A stretch of DNA of 6,911 nucleotides from an uncultured Polymorphobacter sp. Lineage in GTDB: Bacteria > Pseudomonadota > Alphaproteobacteria > Sphingomonadales > Sphingomonadaceae. The first letter of the stretch is position 1; the number at the start of each line of letters is the position of its first letter. The translations under genes were made by a program, and so were the position numbers. Positions 5,966 through 6,911 of the stretch are shown in pieces. The notes under the pieces are model-generated. The model was not told where the DNA came from and did no database searches. It saw nothing but the letters and a program-made list of their open reading frames with translations. Where the stretch lies: positions 1 through 6,911 of the forward strand of contig CALMPZ010000531.1 of NCBI GenBank assembly GCA_937871645.1. Reading direction: 5' to 3'.

Positions 5966-6676
5966 ATGAAGCTGCTGTCCGGACTGCTGGGTGCTGTGCT
6001 GGCGATGTCGCCGTTGCCGGCGGCAGCGGTGGTGGTGCTCGATCAGGATAATATCATGCCGATAGCGGGGCCGGTGGTGGCGTCATCGATCGGTCTCGCG
6101 GTCGAACGTCGTCAGGCCCAGATTGTCACGGCCGGGCAGACCGGCAAGCTGGTGCGTGTCGACTTGCAGCTCGGGCGCGGCGGCGCCGGCACGGCACCGC
6201 TGGCGCTCGAACTGGTACGTGGCGGTGCCGCGTCGCTGCCGATGGTCGACAGCGCGACGCCGTTCCTGATCAGCGCCATCCCGCCGACGAGTGCCACAAG
6301 CCTGATCAGCATCGATGTCAGCAGCGCCAATTTCACGCTGACGGCGGGCGAGCAGTTCATGCTTTACCTGCGCGCGACGGACTATGCCACGGCGAACCGC
6401 CTCACCTGGGTCATCGGCTATGGGAATGGGCAGGACCTCGACAACGACGGCTTCGAGGATACCACGACGCGCCCCTATGCCGGCGGCGAGAATTATCTGC
6501 GCGACACGATCAGCAACCAGCAATGGCTCAGGACCGGCTTTGACCGCGGCTTTGCCACCTATGTCGATGTCGCGGGCGGCGCAGTTCCCGAGCCGGCAAG
6601 CTGGGCGCTGATGATCGCCGGCTTCGGCATGACCGGGGCCGTGCTGCGCCGCCGCCGCCGCACCGCGATCGCCTGA
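5966..6676 (+). CDS. PEPxxWA-CTERM sorting domain exported protein
   Basis: This 236-residue secreted protein has a Sec signal peptide at about 1-21 (M-K-L-L then a hydrophobic core, likely cleaved after A-A-A). A predicted beta-rich body covers about 22-200. The tail has V-P-E-P-A-S-W-A at 207-214, a hydrophobic helix and R-R-R-R-R, the PEP-CTERM-type signal processed by an exosortase in exopolysaccharide-producing Gram-negatives. The body resembles 'choice-of-anchor' beta-sandwich proteins: a segment on altered attributes (G-K-L-V-R-V-D-L-Q-L), then Y-A-G-G-E-N-Y and F-D-R-G-F-A-T-Y-V-D just before the tail. A calcium-loop-like D-L-D-N-D-G-F-E-D is at 157-165. ATG 5966 was preferred over GTG 5963 because GAGGG (5957-5961) is four bases from the ATG and only one from the GTG. 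No exosortase gene is in the window. The specific role is unknown; a cell-surface or matrix protein is the likely class. Confidence 0.9.
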   Translation: MKLLSGLLGAVLAMSPLPAAAVVVLDQDNIMPIAGPVVASSIGLAVERRQAQIVTAGQTGKLVRVDLQLGRGGAGTAPLALELVRGGAASLPMVDSATPFLISAIPPTSATSLISIDVSSANFTLTAGEQFMLYLRATDYATANRLTWVIGYGNGQDLDNDGFEDTTTRPYAGGENYLRDTISNQQWLRTGFDRGFATYVDVAGGAVPEPASWALMIAGFGMTGAVLRRRRRTAIA

Positions 6677-6686
6677 GCCATTCATC

Positions 6687-6710
6687 CTGCCGCAAGCGGT
6701 GCGGGCGCAG
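6687..6710 (+). terminator. Weak candidate hairpin after the PEPxxWA gene
   Basis: CTGC (6687-6690) can pair with GCAG (6707-6710) and CGCA (6691-6694) with TGCG (6700-6703), giving eight pairs interrupted by a 3-base bulge and closed by a 5-base loop. The following bases are TCTTGATTGG, with no proper T-run, so any termination would be inefficient. It lies 11 bases after the stop. Confidence 0.25.
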
Positions 6711-6737
6711 TCTTGATTGGCCTATGGAGGGCCTGTG

Positions 6738-6911
6738 ATGATTGCACCGCGTTTGTTGCTGGTTTCGGGATTGCTGGCCGCGCTCGGCGGCTGCGTCGAC
6801 TATGGCGCGCAGGGCTATATCTCGACACCCGTCGCCAATGCGCCGCCCTTTGGGCCGGGCAATATCACCTCGGTAGACCAGTTCCAGAACGCCCTGGCGC
6901 CGTTCGGCCGG
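6738..6911 (+). CDS. N-terminal part of a lipoprotein, possibly DUF6600-like
   Basis: The first 58 codons of a gene run off the right edge with no stop. Start ATG 6738 is preceded by GGAGG (6726-6730) at seven bases, an excellent ribosome site. The N-terminus has R5, a hydrophobic run (L-L-L-V-S-G-L-L-A-A) and the lipobox A-L-G-G-C with the modifiable cysteine at residue 19, so the product should be membrane-anchored in the periplasm. After it comes a short segment rich in Gly, Pro and Asn (D-Y-G-A-Q-G-Y, N-A-P-P-F-G-P-G), then V-D-Q-F-Q-N-A-L-A-P-F-G-R. That last stretch recalls the opening of the DUF6600 type of envelope protein, where an F-x-x-x-L-A-P-Y-G-x-W motif is followed by Y-G-x-V-W; the match is short and from memory. 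It is 61 bases downstream of the PEPxxWA gene in the same direction. Confidence 0.75.
   Translation, partial: MIAPRLLLVSGLLAALGGCVDYGAQGYISTPVANAPPFGPGNITSVDQFQNALAPFGR

Noticed and set aside
1..6911. CRISPR array, tRNA, rRNA, insertion sequence or phage genes
   Set aside because: No regularly spaced repeats, no tRNA-like cloverleaf noticed, and no transposase or integrase motifs in any plausible frame.

Overview
The window is GC-rich DNA with a proteobacterial character. A sphingomonad (alphaproteobacterium, Sphingomonadales) is the best guess. The clearest clue is a secreted protein ending in a PEPxxWA sorting tail (V-P-E-P-A-S-W-A, a hydrophobic helix, then five arginines), a variant common in sphingomonads. 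Codon use and gene style look uniform across the window, and no insertion sequence, phage gene, CRISPR array, tRNA or rRNA was seen.

Layout. (1) Positions 1-162 hold the 3' end of a plus-strand gene, probably a PLP-dependent alanine racemase / D-threonine aldolase-like enzyme. It converges on (2) a minus-strand DUF1295 membrane protein of the steroid 5-alpha-reductase-like family (188-988). A 9-bp-arm palindrome lies between them and contains the upstream stop codon. (3) Positions 989-1297 are a gene-free, partly AT-rich divergent control region with several dyads. (4) A 55-residue two-helix membrane protein follows at 1298-1465. (5) Positions 1628-5901 carry a two-gene tripartite-efflux operon: a periplasmic adaptor lipoprotein overlapping by 4 nt a single RND (HAE1-type) permease whose sequence resembles MdtB/MdtC. 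(6) A PEPxxWA-CTERM exported protein is at 5966-6676. (7) The first 58 codons of another lipoprotein (6738-6911) run off the right edge.

How they work together. The adaptor and permease would form the inner-membrane and periplasmic parts of a proton-driven drug or metabolite exporter. No outer-membrane channel and no regulator gene is present, so the channel is presumably encoded elsewhere. The flanking genes show no clear functional link to the pump. I see mostly ordinary chromosomal genes here and no convincing new system. The points worth a second look are the palindrome that supplies a stop codon, the operator-like dyads in the two upstream regions, and a calcium-loop-like motif in the PEPxxWA protein.
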